Part shown: positions 28,701 through 43,700 of the stretch, one piece after another
Layout: each line of letters begins with the position of its first letter
Numbering within the stretch: position 1 is the stretch's first letter
Assembly (NCBI GenBank): GCA_030549495.1
Contig: JAUIRK010000896.1
Location: 1,037,501-1,101,500, forward strand
From: Nectonema munidae
Taxonomy: Eukaryota; Nematomorpha; Nectonematoida; Nectonematidae
Direction of reading: 5' to 3'
DNA length: 64,000 nucleotides
Position numbers and translations under genes: made by a program
The notes under the pieces: generated by a model
Databases searched by the model: none
What the model was told of the DNA's origin: nothing
What the model saw: only the letters and a program-made list of their open reading frames with translations

Positions 28701-31700
28701 TTTTCTCTTTCTTACATATCATTATATTATTTAAGATTGAGAGAAGGATGTTCCATCAAAAAAATTCTTTTAGATAATAAATGTTTGAACAAATCTTAAG
28801 CGTCCTTGATTCTTCTAAAAGTGGATTGTTTATAATTGCCAACTGTCGTTTATTAAAAGGAGCAGACATTTATCTTCATTTTGACCTCCTTGTCATTTAT
28901 TGCTGTTAAAAAGGAAGATTATCATCCTTTATTTTTCCAAAATCGTTATTTCATGGAGACACTTTTTTCATACTTACTTTTTATCTTCCAAAAATGTTAA
29001 AACATCGTATTTTGCACATAATGCACACCCAAAATAAATAGCCATCTTTGAATACCCAGTACCATGTAGCTGGCTGGCAGTACCCATTCTCATCGCTGTT
29101 GCTATGAGATTGTAACGAAACTTGCACAGCAAATCTATTTTCTTTTAGACTGACAAATTACGCAAGAACTGTTAGAGCGTGTAGGAGCTAACAAACAGTG
29201 AATATTTTTGCAGCAAGAAATTTGAAAAATATAAAATAAATTTATTTCCAACCTTTTACTAAAATCTACTTTCAGAATTTTTAAGAGCTATATCATGTTT
29301 CAATTCTATTATATTTAAATGCAGATTAGATCTTTTTTAGTAAAAAATTTTCCCTTCTTGATGAATATTATCAAGTTATGGGATAAATTATCTCTTCATT
29401 TCACTAAATTCGTGAAATGAATTCGGTATAAATGAAAATCACAGTATAAGATTATTAAAAAAATGGTTTTCTAAAACAGGTGTCAAGCATACGGTAGGCG
29501 CGAAAAAATGTTATACTAAAGATAATTTCATCAAGGCAGTCGAATGATTTTCTTGGTCATATATTATGTTTAGAATACAAATCTTTGTATATTTACGTCG
29601 TTTTTACATGTAACAAATCAGTTTGAACAAATTTAATGAAATGCCAAAAACTTATAGTGGTTTAGCTCTTAAAAAATGTTTTTGAGAGTAGATACCAATA
29701 TCTAAGGAAGAAACAGATACAGATTTTTTGTTGCAAAGATATTCTTTATTTGGTTTGTAGTTCATGGATATGCAGACAGTTTTTTTCCACGAATCGACTC
29801 AATATTAACTGATACAAAATTTTAATGAACAAATAGCTGGCTATGAAAAATTTATCTGCTAAAACAATGCCAAAAAAAAATTCCAGTCTAACACCCCTGT
29901 TCTAAAGAGAAAGAAAATATGAGAAACAAGGAAAAGTATAGAGTTAGAAATGAGAGATATGAGGTACAGCGCCTTGTTCCATTGCGTAATGAAGTCTCCT
30001 TCGATAGTCACGGTTGACAGAGGCCTTTTCTGTGCCAGTAATTGCGTCGTGGTGTTGGAGTAGAGCTATGCATCTCTCAAGCTCACAAACACGCTCACTA
30101 CACTCATCCACATCGTCAAAGTTGAGCAAAGCATCCATCTGTTTAACAGCCTGAAATAATTCAAACATAAGTTTAACATCTTGATTCCGCTTTTCACACT
30201 TTCTTTGATTTACTCGTCACTAGAAGTACGGAATAAATAATACAATTAATTGCACATGAAAATAACCGCCTCGTTTTTCGCACATTTGATCATAATTATT
30301 GAAACAAAAAACTTAAAAATTTTAATGTAAATTTGATTTTTTAAATCAAAAAATATTATTTTGTGTAAAAATGACACGAAACGTCGATACAGAAATGATT
30401 TAATGGGTAGCTAGTTTCTTGGATATTTTTTAGTTTGAAAAGATTTTTATTTAGATTTTTTGAAAAATAAAATTTCAAATTAGACTGGGGCATGTAAGAG
30501 TTGTAGAAGAGCATTCTAACCTCATCAAATAAGAGAAAAAATATTTCTATAACGGATTATAAACATCATAATCCAGTAAAACAAGCACAAACATGGTTAA
30601 AAATCTCATAAAAATAAGGCATTACAAGTCCTATTTAACCCTAATATGATGTTATTGATAATTTATTTAAACGTTGCTCAAAATAATTTCAACTCTTTCG
30701 CTCACGTCATGTGAATTTAAACGAAACTCGTAACTTTTAAGAATATTAGGAAATTTTTAAAATCTTCAACAAAGACAGAATGACTATGTTCTTAGGTCCT
30801 TATAAATTATCGTCCTTATAAATATGTTGAATTATATCCAAAACAGCACATTCTTCTAACTTGTAAAGGTAAAGGCTTTTGCGTTTAATGCAATAAATAT
30901 ATTTTCTGGTTGTGTACTTAATTGTATCCGTATACTCACTTGCAATAGTCCACTCCCTTTTCTGATGAATTGTTTCAAATTTGGTCGGCTAGTGAAAAAT
31001 CCAGTCCAAAAGTTGTTAGCTTCTAAAATGTATGGGAAGAGATCTGTAGTTTGTGGATTCAAAGGCCAATCAAAGTTCCTTTCATTTTGATTCACAGCTT
31101 TTAGGTAGCATGATGGAGTTGAGTATATCAAATTATATTGACTGCCATTTTCTTGCTAAAAATAAAGTTAGATTCTTAAAAAAGAACATTATGTTATAGA
31201 AGCAGGTGTGAAAACAAAAATCCCTAAGAACATAAATATCATATAAGAACTGTTTTTGTGAATTCTTATATTTTTCTAATATCTTAAAATTTCACATCAC
31301 TCAACGTATAATTTATTAAATATAAAATTTGGATTGAATGGAGAGTAGAAAAAAACTTATTATACTTGTTTACTTTTCACTATAAATTTTCAAGTAACAT
31401 ATTTCATATTTAATCTCTTTTATTCATCAGCATATAACATTACTTTATAATATAATTAAAATGACAGCGTTATAATCCCGATAATAAGTGTCATTAAAAT
31501 AAATTTCTTGAAATTAATTTGCCGATTTGAAGCCCAGACCTCTAAATAGATATTTTCAAAATTTTCACAGTACTAGGACTGAAGATTCCCTATAGTGACC
31601 GATACTTTACCATATTAAAATAGTAATTTTCTTCTCAAAAAAGTAGAGCCCCCCCCCCCCCCCCCTATGAAAAATGGCTTCATTACCCTTACTAATGTAT

Positions 31701-34700
31701 ACCTTTACATGTATAAAAAATAAATTTTTGGTATTTATCCAGGGCAAAATAATGTTAAAAATATCAAAACATACGTAATTAGTGATTCTAAAAGACACAA
31801 TACAGCTGTCGTATTCTCTGAAGACTTTTAGCAAAATTGCAAAAAAATTAAATAGATTTCGCCCCTTCCCTATAAGAAATTTATGGATCCGCCACTGGAT
31901 GGTACCATTCATTTTAATATTTTTTAAAAAGTTATTCTTGTTTCTGTAATACGTAAATTATTTTCTAAAGAATTTTTTATTAAAACTCGTCGAAATGAGC
32001 TATGGAAAAAAGAGGATTCAATCACATCGAAACATCCTACTTACACGAATAAATTATGACTTTTTGGAAAGAAAAACTCCGTAATATTTCAGCATGAAAA
32101 CTTACAAAATTCATTTAAACAAACCCCAAACATAAAATATTGTTAGGATCTCTTTTTATAGTGTTAAAATAAAAAGTTAAATATACAATCAAATGGATAA
32201 ATTTATGGAAAAATTGATATAAAGTAAAAAATAACATGTTTTTTTCACCATTAGATGGGTTTGACTTTTCAAGAAGAAAGCAGAATAATTAGGAATCAAA
32301 ACAATTCAGCCTGAAGACACTACTACTCAAGAAGCAGAATTGTAACTGAGTTCTTAAAACATCTTTATAGTATAGCTATAACGGAGATATTCAAGTTCTA
32401 TAGTTGAATGCGCTTTTTATCACCTTAAACAAGTTGATTCTTGTCATCGAATAACGATGACAAATTTTGAAAGCGAATTTACCAAAAGTTGTACACGTGA
32501 TCAATTTGTTTAAAAATGGGTTTTGAAACGTGTAAATTGTCTATACTGTTATTAAAATAAAAACCATTTTGCGCTTAAAACTTTAAATTTTTAGCAAATC
32601 TGCAAAAAAAACATAATTTGTTTTTTCAATAATATAAATAATATAATTTTTAAATTTATTAGAATAAAATTTAATTTTAAGGTATATAATAATATTCAAT
32701 AGAAAAATTTAGCTTAATGTATATTCATAAATTAGGATCAAAAAGCTTTAATGTCGTAAATACGGGTGGCTATGTGAGTTACAGGTCGCCTGGCGTTAAA
32801 AAGGGTAAACATGATAAAAGCTTAATTTTCAATTCATTTAATATTTTTAAAAAATTTCTTCAATATTCATCAATTCACCCTCCATCCGACAAAAAATTTT
32901 TACATCTTTTTTGTTAAATGTTTTTATATCAAAATTTTATGAAGATATCAAAAATAAAGAATTTTATTGAGGTTAAGCGAGGAAATTTTTTGTAAATTGA
33001 ACTTATTTAATTTCAAGAATACATATATCCTTATTAATCAATTTTCTTTTTTTGGATTTATTTTCAGATTTTTAGTTCCATTCAAAAAATAACATAAGTT
33101 CTTTATTACAATACACTCGTGCTTTCTCTTGAAACAAGAAAATGTTTGGGAAAGTTTCTTGAACATGCGATGAAGGTATTGGAGAAAGTTTTTGAAAAAA
33201 GAATTAGGAAACGTGTTGAGACAAATGAAATTCAAATGGGTCTCATGCCCAGTAAAAGCCCGATCGATAAAATTTTTGCAGTAAGGCAATTGATTGAAAA
33301 ACACAAAAAAAGTGGATAAGACTTGTAAGCTGTATTTCTCGACCTTAAGAAAGCTTTTGATTGCATTCCAACCGAAGTAATTTGGTGGGACTGAGAAAAA
33401 AAGGTGTACGAAGTAAAAGCAATAATGGAAATGTACAGCGATACAAAAACTGTAGTGCAAGTTAAAGGACAAATATCAGAGTGGTTCAAAGTTGAAGGTT
33501 AGCTTTTTGCAATTGTTATGATTGTACTTTCTGATAATGTTGAAAAGTGTAAGAGAGAGGGTTTCTCTATGCAGATGATTTGGTGATTTTTGGAAGCAGT
33601 TGGGACGACGTTGGAAAAAGATATGTTAGTTGGAGAGAAGCACTGAGTAGCAAAGGGTTGAAGATAAACGTTTCAAAAACAAAAGCAATGAAATTTAAAT
33701 CTCGATGTTTAGATGAAATTATTAGTAATATCGATCCATGTGCAAAATACGAGAAAAGAGTTATGAGAAATGGCATTCAGTGTACTTTATGCAAGATGTG
33801 GTTCCATAAAAGATGTCCAGGTGTAAGTGGTGCGCTTATAAAGGTTAACAATTTGGTTTGTTATAATTGCAAAGAAGAGAAAATTGATGAAGAAAATAAA
33901 AATACGGTCATATTTGGAGGAGACAAAATTAATGTTGTAAAAGAATTTCGGTACTTAGGAGACGTACTTAGTAGAGATGGAGATGTTGTAAAATATGTAC
34001 ATCAGGGATAAGACTCACTTGAAAAAATTCAACGACATATCTGTAAGAAAGCGCTGTCTTTGAAGCTAAAAGGAAGATTGTACAAAGCATGTGTGAGAAG
34101 TGTTATGTGTGTGAATGTTGGGTAATGAAAAAATGAGATATCAGGCGTATGCGATCAACGGAAATGAGAATGTTGCGAAGGATTTGTTGAAAAACGCTCT
34201 TAGACAAATTTCCAAATGCTGTTCTTAGGAAAATGACAGAAGTCGAAGACATAAATGGATATCTCGAAGAACAAAGACTGGGTTGGCTGGGCCATCTTGA
34301 GAGAATGGATGAACAAAGTTTGCTGAAGAGGTTGAGAGACGAAGTTGTAACTGGAAAAGCGAAGAAAGGGCACCCCAAGGAATCATGGGAAGAGGTGGTG
34401 AAAGCAGATATGGAGAAAAGGCGACTCTCTTTGGAAGATTCACAACTGAGAAAGCAATGGAGACGACGCTGCAAAAAATGAAAAAGGTCGACCCTGGCTA
34501 GCCGGGATATAAGACCTTGTTCTCCTCCTGGAGACAAATGGGTGATGATGATGATGACACTCGTGCTTGTAAAAATAATATTAAAAAAAGTTTTGTTATA
34601 TTTGTGAAGAGTATGCTGTGAAAAAAAATGGACGCACTTTAAATTTTCACTTCAAGACTCTTTATACAGCTTACTTTGATACAAAGGTAAATTCTGAAAA

Positions 34701-37700
34701 TTGGGCAGAACAAAAATGTTGCACACAGTTGGTTTCTAGATTGATAAAATGGAAGGAAACTGACTACCCAATGCCATTTGGTATTCCAATGATTTAGTGG
34801 GAGACAAGAAATCACATCGATGATTCTTATTTTTGCAGTATTGATAGCATTCGTACTAAAAAAAACAATATCCAGCTACTCGTCCAATTAAGAACCAGTA
34901 GCACAAAAACCGTGTCTAATTGAAATGACACAGATGAATTAGAAGAAAGGGGTATGGTAGAAACAGATTCTGAATACAAAGTACCAGATTCTGAATTGAA
35001 TGAAAAACCACAACTTTTTACACAAAACGCTTTAGGTGATTTAATAAGGGATCTAAACTTGAATAAAGAACAAAGCTAAATTTTAGCTTCAAGATTAAAG
35101 GAGAAAATGAAAGAAATCTTAAAGTATCATTTTACAGAAAACGTTCTTAAAGTTTTCAATCTTTTTTTAAAATGAAATTTCATTTTACTTTTTGTAACGA
35201 TATTAATAGCTTATTCGCTTATTTTTAATTGAATCACAACCCTTCAGAATTATTGTCTTTTTGAACAGTGTGAACGTTGTATTATTACAAATTAGAAAAA
35301 AGTTACCATCTCTCCCTGTTACTCAACAAAATTGAAAGAAAAAAATCCTACACAAACAAACGAAACCTCTTTAAGGTTGAACTAAGGTGAGATAAAAAAT
35401 GTGTTGAAAAGATGATACAATATTTTTCTTTTTTTTAAGAATTGAAATTTCTAAGTGGAGAGACAATGATAATAAAAAAAATTAAAAAACTCCAGAAAAA
35501 TGATTCTTGAAATAAAAGCTTAAGGTAAATTGAAAAAAAAACCGAATTTTTCAAAAACCGGTTTTTTACCTACCAAAAAAATTATAACCGGTTTTCAAAA
35601 AAATTAAAATATTAAAAAAACTTGATAATTTTATTTCAAATTCAAGAAAAGAACTAAAAGTTTTAATAGAATAAAAAAAATATAAACAACTATCCATTTT
35701 AAAAAAAAACTTTTCAAAAAGCATAGAGCATTCAAAGACTTTTCGGATAGACTAGTTCTCAAGTTTGAAAGATACAAACCAGTAGCACAAAAAGATCTTT
35801 CACATTCAACACTCGTGGGTTTAATGGATAAATATTTTGAAGTTCATCGCTCTTAATTGACGTTGCTTCGTACATAAGAAACTTGCTGTTCAAATTATCA
35901 CAGTTTGAAGCAGACTTTTTTGGTGAATAAATTTTTTTACTTCTCTAAGAAATTCATCAATCATATCCTCTTCTGCAGCGCGTTTTAATGTTGACCCATT
36001 ATTATCAGAGGCAAAAGTTGGTTCCGAGGCTTGATTGTTTTCAAAACTTTTTTCAACATGAAAGAACTGGTTGAAAATTTCGGTACAAGTATTTTTCGCT
36101 ATCTGCTTGGATGAATATAAAAATGAAGAATTCCTAGTGTTTTCTTTTTTAAATTTTTCAATGTTCGCCAAATACTTCATGGCTGATATCAATTCCATGT
36201 TTCAAATAATCTTTCTCTCAACTTTAAAGATATAACGTCTTTGTTTTCATCTAATCTTTTCAAACAAATATTCATCAAAATATCTGCTTTGAGGAGGTCT
36301 GCTTCATTTGAACAAACGTAATTAAGAAGCGTTTCCAATGGTTGTGAGTTTTTGAGCTGACTCAATGTTTCCCATTCAACTTCGGTAACAAATTCAATTG
36401 AGGCTATCACATGCAATGTCTTTGTCACACAGCTTTTCAAGGAACCAAACCTTTCAATCATTCGTAGCAAACTATTCCATCTCGTTTTACAATCCAAAAT
36501 CAATTTCCCCTCTCTACCTTCATTCCTCACAAAATCTTGAAGGTGGTGATTTTTCAAAGGTTACTTTCTAAAAATTTTACAAATTCTCCTGACTTTTTCA
36601 ATTATATTGAAGAAATCATTGCTCAAAAGCATGTTTTCACATTCTTCTTCATAATGATTTACTTTAAAACTTGCAGAAACGTCCCTATCATTTTCATCTA
36701 TTTCTGAATCTGAACTGCTTTCAGAACTTGCATACTTTGAAATATCACTTTTTCTAGAATACTAAACATCATATACAGCAAGATGTATAATGTGAGCAAC
36801 ACATACTTGATGATAACACTTAACATACCTTTCAAATCTAAGCATTAACGCTGCACCGTCAGTGGTACATCCTACGATATCATTTTCCATAGATAAGGTG
36901 AACTTTTTAGTTTTGAATCAACTAATTCAATCATTTTGGAAGAATTTGAAGAACTTGTAATTTTTAACATACCCTGACACCAAAAATTTTTGTTGTCACA
37001 AAGGTTTAATGTAAGATATCTTTTGTTTGGACAAGAAGTAAACTCGTCAACGCTCATTGAAAATCTACATCCCTTTAAAATTTGGCTTTCAAAGAAGCTA
37101 GAAAGTTCCTGTTTCTTTTCGTCGTAAAAACGAATCACTAAATGTTTTACGCTTGTGTGGGATTTCAGGTGTGGCTTATTATAGGAAATTTTAGCTAAGC
37201 TTCTTTGGATAAATTCACTGTTAGCAATACAAAAAAAACTTAATCCGTCAATGCTTGCCAGCTTTGAGATTTCCTCTTCAATTGAAGGTTTTATTATAAA
37301 ACAATCTATCAAAGGCGAACATTTCGAGCTACCATATTCGTCTGGGTCAATTGAGTATATTTTGTTGATAAGCGCTTTCTATATGTTGATCCTCTAGAAC
37401 ACTTCAAAACTTTATTACAAACAGTGCATTTCGCTGTTTCCTTATCAATTTTTGAAAAAATATTTCCAAATTTTAGATTTTGAAGAGGACATTTTAAAAA
37501 AAGCTGAAAATTGAACGAATTAAAAAATAAAATATTAAGCCTTCAAAAAAATCAGGATTTTAAATGAAATAAAGGTAAAACAAAAAATTTTTGATTTTAG
37601 ACCGGTTAAACCCGATTTTTTAAAAGCGGTTTTTCATCCCTAGATTCTAAATTTTCAATACGATTTTTTTTCTAGGCGGAGGTTAAAAACTTAGTGTATC

Positions 37701-40700
37701 AGTATTTTCTTTATCTTAACTTCTGTGTAGACAAATAACATATTAAAAATTTAGAATAAAATATAAATAAAACAAAACAATTTCTTAGTATTTACAAGAG
37801 TATTAAAAATTTCTGATTTTTCTAGAGTTTTTTTTTAAATTTTTTTGAAACTTTAGGAAAAAACTATAGACTACAATATAGGCGATCATTCCAAAATATC
37901 GTTTTTCAAAGTTTAATAAAAACTTTATATTTCATCTGATTTACTTGAAATTTTATGTGTTAGCTAAAAATATGATTCTCACTTAACCTTGTCAAATTTC
38001 AACTTTTGAATGACTGCTAAGGCATTTTTTCATATGTAAATTTCCAACATTTACATATATAAGTAGTCTGGTAAGATTTTTCTGCATACTTTTTGTCTAC
38101 CCGTTGGCTTCCCAGCCAACTAATATATTTATATCAATTATTTTATTGTATTTTAATTTTACAAAAAATACAAAAAAAAATCATCAAAAATGACATTATA
38201 AAAAGAATCACATTTTTCCATCTTGAGTACATGCTAAAAAAAGTTTAAAATGGTTTACCATCAATTTTGTGTGCTTTATGAGTTTGTCAATGTTGTTGAA
38301 CCAGGTGTTGGCTTGACCATAAGTGAAATCGCCGCCCATTGTCACAATCAAGTGATTAGTGTGATAGAAGCCCTGATACCCCTTCATTTGTTTTAAAAAA
38401 TATCTACTCCTCACGTCGACATCGTATCCGGTTAAACTTGGATTGTCCTACAAACAAAATAGTGGGAAATGAAAGAGGAGGGAAATACGGAAACAATCAT
38501 TGCATACTTGAATATCTTCATCATTGGCAAAAATATCAAAGTAAAAGCCTTTTGGAGGCTGATACAAATTCGGTAAAACGACTGAGAAGAATGGAATGTC
38601 CAAAGCTAAGAAAAGTATAGGCATAAATCATTGTACTTAAGGATAAGAAAGAAATATGTGAAATATGATTGAATCACACTAATTTATATATTATATATAT
38701 TGCCCAATAATTTTGAAAGCTTTTTATATAAATTATATAATTTTTTTAAAAATAATGACAAAAAATAACTAATATTTGGGCATAAAAGGTCGTTTTCGAT
38801 GCCAAACTTATTACGACAAAATATATCCACAGTTAAATTGCGAAATCGCTTAGAGTGAACTTTTGTTCTGGCAGCAAGATAGCCATGTGACAATTCTGCA
38901 CTGAAGTAAAATTTATTTTTAAGGAACCATGCTTCCTAAAAAAAATTAACTAGATTGCGTAATAAAGATTATAATCTTTCTCCTTTAAACTAGGTCGTTT
39001 TTATTATCTAAAAAATCAACCTAACAAGAATGTAAAAGAATATTTAAAATTCAAAATATGATTTTAAAAAACATAAAAAAACAAAAAATAAAATAAAACT
39101 ATTTTTAAAGCAAGTTAATGTATTATATTGTTTTTTAAAATCACCATCTTGATTTCTTTGCCACAAAAACTGCATCTTATTTTCATTTTGGAACTTTATT
39201 TTGTCCAAATAATTGAGCCGACCAAAAAACCAACCACTAAATCCAAATTGCGAAAAAATACTGACTTGAGTTTGTGAATGCCCGAACGGATCAACTTGCC
39301 AGCCAACAGTTGGTGTTGCTCTTTCTAAAAAAAATTCCATCACACAAAATCAGAACATACATGTCAACATATGGCAAAAACAGGTGTCAAAAACTGATCA
39401 TATAAAACAAACAAGAAATATGCTGGAGCTAATCAGAAACCTACAAAACAAAAACCGACAATAGAAACCATTACTTTTGTAGAAACACAAATATCGGATC
39501 TAAATATACCCACCGCATTTAAACTATTGATCAACATAAAATCAAATAAAGATAACAGACTAAAAAGCAAATAACTGTAAACAAAAATGAATTATTACAA
39601 GCAATGCACAAAACATTAACAACAATAACAAAGCACCACAAACAAATAAAGTATTGAACATACGTCTAAAACAGATCGTCAAATGAATTTCCTTACTGAT
39701 ATGCAAATACATGTCAATCAACACAAACAAATAAGACACAAGTGAAAACAAATTTCACAATTTTAGGAAGCCTATTTCAGCTATTCAAGGAGAAGCAATT
39801 TTAAAAACAATATCACAAAGCACTTTTTAGTTGACAAACAAAAAATCTAAAAGCTAAATTAAATATCCGAAATTCTTAGGATTTATGCTTAGGGGTAGGG
39901 GCGTGAGTAGGGTTCGTTAGTTACTGGATTTCGATAACTAAAGGTCTTGGGTTCGATCACGCATCAAGCCTACTTTCCTCATATTTCGATACAAGAAGCG
40001 CACATGTGTCTTCTCGATGAAAACACCCCATTGGACCTTTACCTTACGGTTTGTCTAATCTTTCAGGTTGAAATTTATCTATAATTACAACAGCCTGTAG
40101 GAACAACAAAAGTAAATTATAATGTGCTAAGCTTTTTATTATAACACAAGATATACACTACTAATTTACGAGAATTCACCAACGCTTATTGATACCTTTG
40201 GTATCTTCTTTGAAAGTACAAGCTGATTGATAAACTTTCAAATAATAGTATTATGTTTGTCTTTATGCAATTCAAAGTAGAATGAACAAAACGGCCAAAT
40301 GACCCTTATAAAAAATGGCTTAAATGCCTACTCACTTCAAAAAAATTAAAATCTTTATCCAGAATAAAATTCGGTGAGTTTGAAGTATTAAAAAATATTT
40401 TTTTTAGAAAATTGAACTTTTTTAAATTGAAATGGGTCGTTTGGAACTGTTGATAGTTCAGCGCTTAAGAAAGTGTGCCCAGAGAGCATTTAATAAATAC
40501 AAAAAATATCTTAGTAGAAGTAGAGCGCCGTCTTGCTCTTCATGAAAATGAAATAAACGTGCATGAATAAAAGTTAATCAGATGTATAATAGGGAGTATT
40601 TAGCAGGCAGGTATATTACAATTTTCAAATTTATAAATAAACTTTTCCTCCATTGAAATATTCAATGATATTATTCAAGTGAATAGTTTTTCTTCGAGAC

Positions 40701-43700
40701 AAATTGTTTTTCTTTTAAGAAGTTCCATGAATGCATGAGAAAAGGGGTAATATTTTGATAAAGTCACCAAAAAGGCTATAAATTATGTCCAAAATAAAAT
40801 TGCTACGTTTTATAAATAGGTATTGGAAGATTATTATTATTGAATATTTCGGAAACGTATTCAATAAATAAATAAGAGATTCAATACCCCCAAAAGTGGA
40901 GGTGAAAAATTTAAGGCCAAGCGTCATCTGATCCATGATGTCCACGTAATGACTTGATGCTTCGTCATTTTGAACCCAACCGCCTCCAACTATCTCTAGT
41001 TGTCCTGTCAAAAAATTAAAAAAAAATACGCTTACAAAAGAAAATAGTTATACTTCATGACTGAGAACTTAATAACTGGCATCAGAGTAATTACTTCATC
41101 CTGACAATCAAATTGATAGCAATATTTTATGGAGAAGGAGAAATAATATTATGAATAAAAAATATCCTCAAATGAATGCAAAAAATATATAATGTGAACA
41201 ATCTGCATGTTATCCACATCTGCCCACATGAGAGTGTGTGGAGGGCAGATGCTGATTCAATCTTTATAATAATGAATTTTAATGATACGCAGTGAGAAGA
41301 TCGAATTAGTTCACGGCAACATTTTCAAATACCACTGCAACTACATATCTATTTTGATGGAAAACCTGTATATAAATAGCTTTTATTATGGTTATTTTAC
41401 AAAGGATATGTTCCCTGTTTTGGGTTGCCTAGAACAAACTGAAACATCATGTCATGCGCTACACATAAGTTTTGAGGTCCATTTATAGATTTTAAATTAT
41501 GAACCTGGCAAACATAGTATTATAATCAATGTCTTTATAATGGAACGATTTTTTTATAAAATACAAAGTCAGATAAGTGCCGACAAATGTACTCTGTTCA
41601 CACAGACACATTGATAATATCACACCTCACTCTAAATTTCAAAGACGCAAAAAAGGTTGTTTATCGTAATCCCTTAATAAAAAAGTAGGAGCAAGTTACA
41701 TACCACTGTACTGGTTACATTTATACTGCTTTTTTAGCTTTGAAGAATTCAACCTTGCGGTTAGTGTCATGCTCTGGTCAAGCCTTTAGGATGGTAGCGA
41801 TCATTTATATACCTTTATATTTCGTGTAAAGGATATTATACGACTTTAGAAAAAATCTCATTTATAATGGGAATTCCATTTTGGGTAAATGTAAGAAGGA
41901 TTTCTAAGAATTATCAAATCAGGAATAAAATCTTTTTTAATTTCAAAAGAAAACAGTTTTCTTTTGTATACTTTGTACACTTTAGTATGAAAAGAAAAAA
42001 AATAATACTCCATAAAATTATGTAGAAAACCATGTCTTCAAATGCCGCATAATAAACGAGTATATATGGCATCTCAAAATTTTGAAATTACATCAATTCA
42101 TTCGTGAGAAAGCGCACAAGATTAGGTAATTTAAAATACCTTAAATTCAAGAAATGTCTCCGTAATTTTGAACTGATGCTGCAAAAAAATTTTCTCAGGG
42201 AATCTTGCAAAAAATCATTCTGGGGTATTTAAAAATTGAACTAAGAAAAACAACTTTTTTTATTTCAAGCATTTTTCATTAGTATGGTGATTTAATTCAC
42301 CTTCGTTACGAAACACTGGAATGTAGTAAGTAATCGCCAATACCCTTAAGAAGACCCAGATTTTTTAATCAAATAGCCTGCTTATTATCTTTTCAACATT
42401 TTTATATAAATTAAAGCAGAGGCTTTAAATTTAAGAAGACACTTGTGTCTCCTCATTCGCCCTGAAAGGGAAATGGAGTGGAGGATCAATCCATGAAGTC
42501 AAAAGAAAGAGATTCAAGGCACCATTTTGAATGAGTGACTTGAGCGTGGAGATGAGGTAGGCGTTGTGCTGATTCTCGTTAAGCCATCGATACATGAAGG
42601 CTGCCTCTGCGTAAACAGCTTTTCTGCAAGGCTCCGCCTTCAGGTTGAGAATGAGGGATGTGATGATGTAGTTGACGCCAGAGTTGCCAGGCGCAGGTGC
42701 TTCTAAACACAATATAGCAGTTCATTTCATATGTCTATAACAAGCCTGGAAAACCATTTCTCGACTAAGCTTCAAAGTGAACTAATAAATGAATAAAATT
42801 CCAATGGAAAAGAAAGCAAATTAGTCTCGAAAATTTCTGGTCCTCAAAGGGTTACGCAGGCATAATTACCTACATGCTCTAAAAACGTTTGACAAAGCGG
42901 TTCAAGAGCTCAAATTGTCACGTCCCTTTTTTCGAGGCAAAAACTTAACCATTTGTGGACCAGAATTTTATATATTCAAAGACGCTTTTAATTTCTTGCA
43001 ACACTGATGATTAACGGGTTAAACATGACTCCGCAAAGGATAATAAAATAGAACTACACTTAACAACACAGTAAAAAACTACAAATTTAAATGTGAAGTC
43101 TACATGAATAAAAAATCAGCATATTTTCAAAGTAATATTTATTGAAATTCAGACTTGGCAATAATTAATTAAGTTTAATAATTTAACTTTCATTTTACTC
43201 GGCATGTCGTTGCAGATCACAAATAAATTTATACACTGACGGACAAAAAAAGTAAAAATTGATCAAAAACAAACTTTTTTTAAATATGGGGGAATAAAAA
43301 TTATTTTTTCATAATTTCTGACAATTTTGAATAAAAACAAAAATAAATGCAAAAAAGGATTCAAATTCTTTTATTCTACATGTGTTTTAGGACCCTTTAA
43401 AGTTGTTTACGCATCGCTAAATAAATTTTTAATTATATCGAATCTTTTGAATTTTTCAATCTTACAATGCTTTAACTTTCTTAATTAACCCTCAATAGTA
43501 TCGTGTACAAAATGTAAACTTAATAAATTTTAACACTAAAATTTTCATAGATATCATTTTTACGCACTCAAAATTTTCTAGGACTTTTAAATTTACAATA
43601 AATACTATTATCTTCAGCAATAAAAGATTCTTTTTTTTATAATTGAATTGAATTTATAAGCTAAATTTTGATTTTGGTATTATGTGTGCAATGTCAGCAA

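Noticed and set aside
33038-33489. Minus-strand ORFs over the LINE
   Set aside because: Shadows of the plus-strand reverse transcriptase.
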